Shown: positions 62,994 through 64,000 of the stretch, piece after piece
Layout: the number at the start of each line of letters is the position of its first letter
Position numbering within the stretch: the first letter of the stretch is position 1
NCBI GenBank assembly: GCA_036960485.1
Contig: JBALXS010000016.1
Location: 1-64,000 of the forward strand
Length of the DNA stretch: 64,000 nt
Reading direction: 5' to 3'
Origin: Rs1 sp036960485
GTDB taxonomy: Bacteria > Pseudomonadota > Gammaproteobacteria > Pseudomonadales > Balneatricaceae
Program-made: the position numbers and the translations under genes
Notes under the pieces: model-generated
Database searches by the model: none
What the model was told of the DNA's origin: nothing
The model's input: only the letters and a program-made list of their open reading frames with translations

Positions 62994-63764
62994 ATGACAA
63001 TTTGTTCTGAAAGCTCGCCCAAAGTTGCGATTGTAACAGGTGGTAGTCGCGGAATTGGCCTCGCTACTTCGTTACTGTTAGCTCGTCACGGTTATGATTT
63101 ATGTATTAATTATATTGCCAACGATGATACGGCAAAAGCTGCTCAAAATTCGGTACATGAGCTTGGTCGTCGTTGCATACTGTATAAAGGTGATATGGCG
63201 CAAGAAGAGCAAGTAGTCGCTATGTTCAAGCAGGTTGATGCTGAATTGGGTGTCGTTACAACATTAGTTAACAATGCTGCACTTATGTTGCCTCAATTAA
63301 CCATAGAAGAAGTGACACAAGCACGGCTTAATAAAATGTTTAGTACTAACATCACTAGCTATTTTTTGTGTGCTAGAGAAGCGGTATTACGTATGGCTTT
63401 TAAGCATGGAGGGTATGGTGGAAGTATCGTCAATGTATCTTCTTTGGCTGCTTTAACAGGCTCGCCAAATGAATACCTCGACTACGCGGCGAGTAAAGGG
63501 GCAATTGACACGTTAACACGTGGTTTAGCCAAAGAAGTGAGCCGAGAGGGCATCAGGGTAAACGGGGTGCGTCCAGGTTTGATTTATACAGATATGCATG
63601 CAGATGGAGGTGAGGCTAGCAGGGTTGATAGGGTAAAGGATAATTTGCCTTTAGGGCGAGGTGGAGAGCCTGAGGAGGTTGCACAAGCCATTTATTGGTT
63701 TGTCTCTGAAAACTCTTCTTTTAGTACCGGCGATAGCATTAATGTCTCTGGCGGGTTGAATTAG
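62994..63764 (+). CDS. Short-chain dehydrogenase/reductase
   Basis: This 256-residue SDR has the classical cofactor motif TGGSRGIG (residues 16-23) and the catalytic Ser and Tyr-x-x-x-Lys in NVSSLAALTG...DYAASKGA. The Arg-free second strand (LCINYIANDD) is ambiguous between NAD and NADP. The late motif RPGLIYTDMHADGGEASRVDRVKDNLPLGRGGEPEEVAQAI resembles YgfF-type and glucose-dehydrogenase-like reductases. It follows the HAD gene by 39 bases and may be in its transcript. The substrate is not known. Confidence 0.88.
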   Translation: MTICSESSPKVAIVTGGSRGIGLATSLLLARHGYDLCINYIANDDTAKAAQNSVHELGRRCILYKGDMAQEEQVVAMFKQVDAELGVVTTLVNNAALMLPQLTIEEVTQARLNKMFSTNITSYFLCAREAVLRMAFKHGGYGGSIVNVSSLAALTGSPNEYLDYAASKGAIDTLTRGLAKEVSREGIRVNGVRPGLIYTDMHADGGEASRVDRVKDNLPLGRGGEPEEVAQAIYWFVSENSSFSTGDSINVSGGLN

Positions 63765-64000
63765 CTAGAGTAAATGTTTGTTGCTTAAGCCTGTTAGTGC
63801 TAGCTAATAACGCAAGACTAACGCAAGTGATATTATTCCCGATTGGTAGGGTAAGTATCAGATACTGTCATCAGAGCTGCCATTGTCTGGATGATTATAA
63901 TCCGAAAATAACTAATATATGTAAAGTTTCCCGATCACCCACATGTATCAGCTAGCTTTAAATAATTATTAGGCATTAGAATGGTATTTACCCGTTTAAA
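63765..64000. other. Right edge of the window without a recognised gene
   Basis: No open frame of note, terminator or RNA gene was recognised in this final stretch. Confidence 0.4.

Overview
The window looks like chromosome of a low-GC, probably marine gammaproteobacterium. The evidence is the linked sigma-E block (rpoE, rseA, rseC, mucD, with nadB divergent), the lepA-lepB-rnc-era-recO-acpS and cysM-relA-mazG runs, an adk-hemH-rlmB group, NhaB, SohB, a PsrA-type regulator next to nagZ, and the prkA-yeaH-spoVR operon. PsrA, the psrA-nagZ adjacency and the nadB/rpoE/mucD order resemble Pseudomonas and its marine relatives (Oceanospirillales/Cellvibrionales). The sequence does not fix the genus. 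No rRNA or tRNA gene, CRISPR array or prophage was recognised.

Layout. Bases 1-3700 are a gene-poor accessory zone. It holds two group II intron 5' ribozyme remnants without a reverse transcriptase, an NTF2-like gene between them, an AGTT tandem repeat, a decayed IS110-type transposase start and two orphan small membrane-protein genes. Bases 3717-8312 carry a LysR regulator divergent from a tiny protein, dinB under a textbook LexA box, and a SulP transporter. Bases 8488-16659 form an acyl-CoA catabolic cluster: AraC regulator, thiolase, acyl-CoA dehydrogenase, 3-hydroxyacyl-CoA dehydrogenase-like SDR, DmdC-type acyl-CoA dehydrogenase, and etfB-etfA, which would collect the electrons. glpD follows. 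On the other strand lies a selenium pair: an oxidoreductase-SelD fusion and MnmH/SelU, which together would make selenophosphate and 2-selenouridine tRNA. Then come sdhE-ygfX and cls.

Bases 25947-45342 are housekeeping: nadB; the envelope-stress block; translation, secretion, RNA and DNA maintenance (lepA, lepB, rnc, era, recO); acpS, cysM; the stringent-response pair relA-mazG; adk, hemH, rlmB. Bases 45791-64000 are a mosaic: hinT, benE, an XRE-cupin regulator with a threonine-aldolase-like enzyme, the stress operon prkA-yeaH-spoVR, nhaB, an SCP2 protein, sohB, psrA, nagZ, an MscS channel, metA, a HAD phosphatase and an SDR.

The most distinctive observation is the anti-sigma factor at 29054-29896. 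Its N-terminus and single membrane span look like RseA/MucA, but its periplasmic tail matches the C-terminal domain of RseB/MucB. The large lipid-sensing N-terminal domain of RseB is absent, and no rseB gene lies between it and rseC. If real, the sigma-E switch here has a condensed architecture. I saw no large novel defence or biosynthetic system; the rest is mostly recognisable families in partly unusual arrangements.
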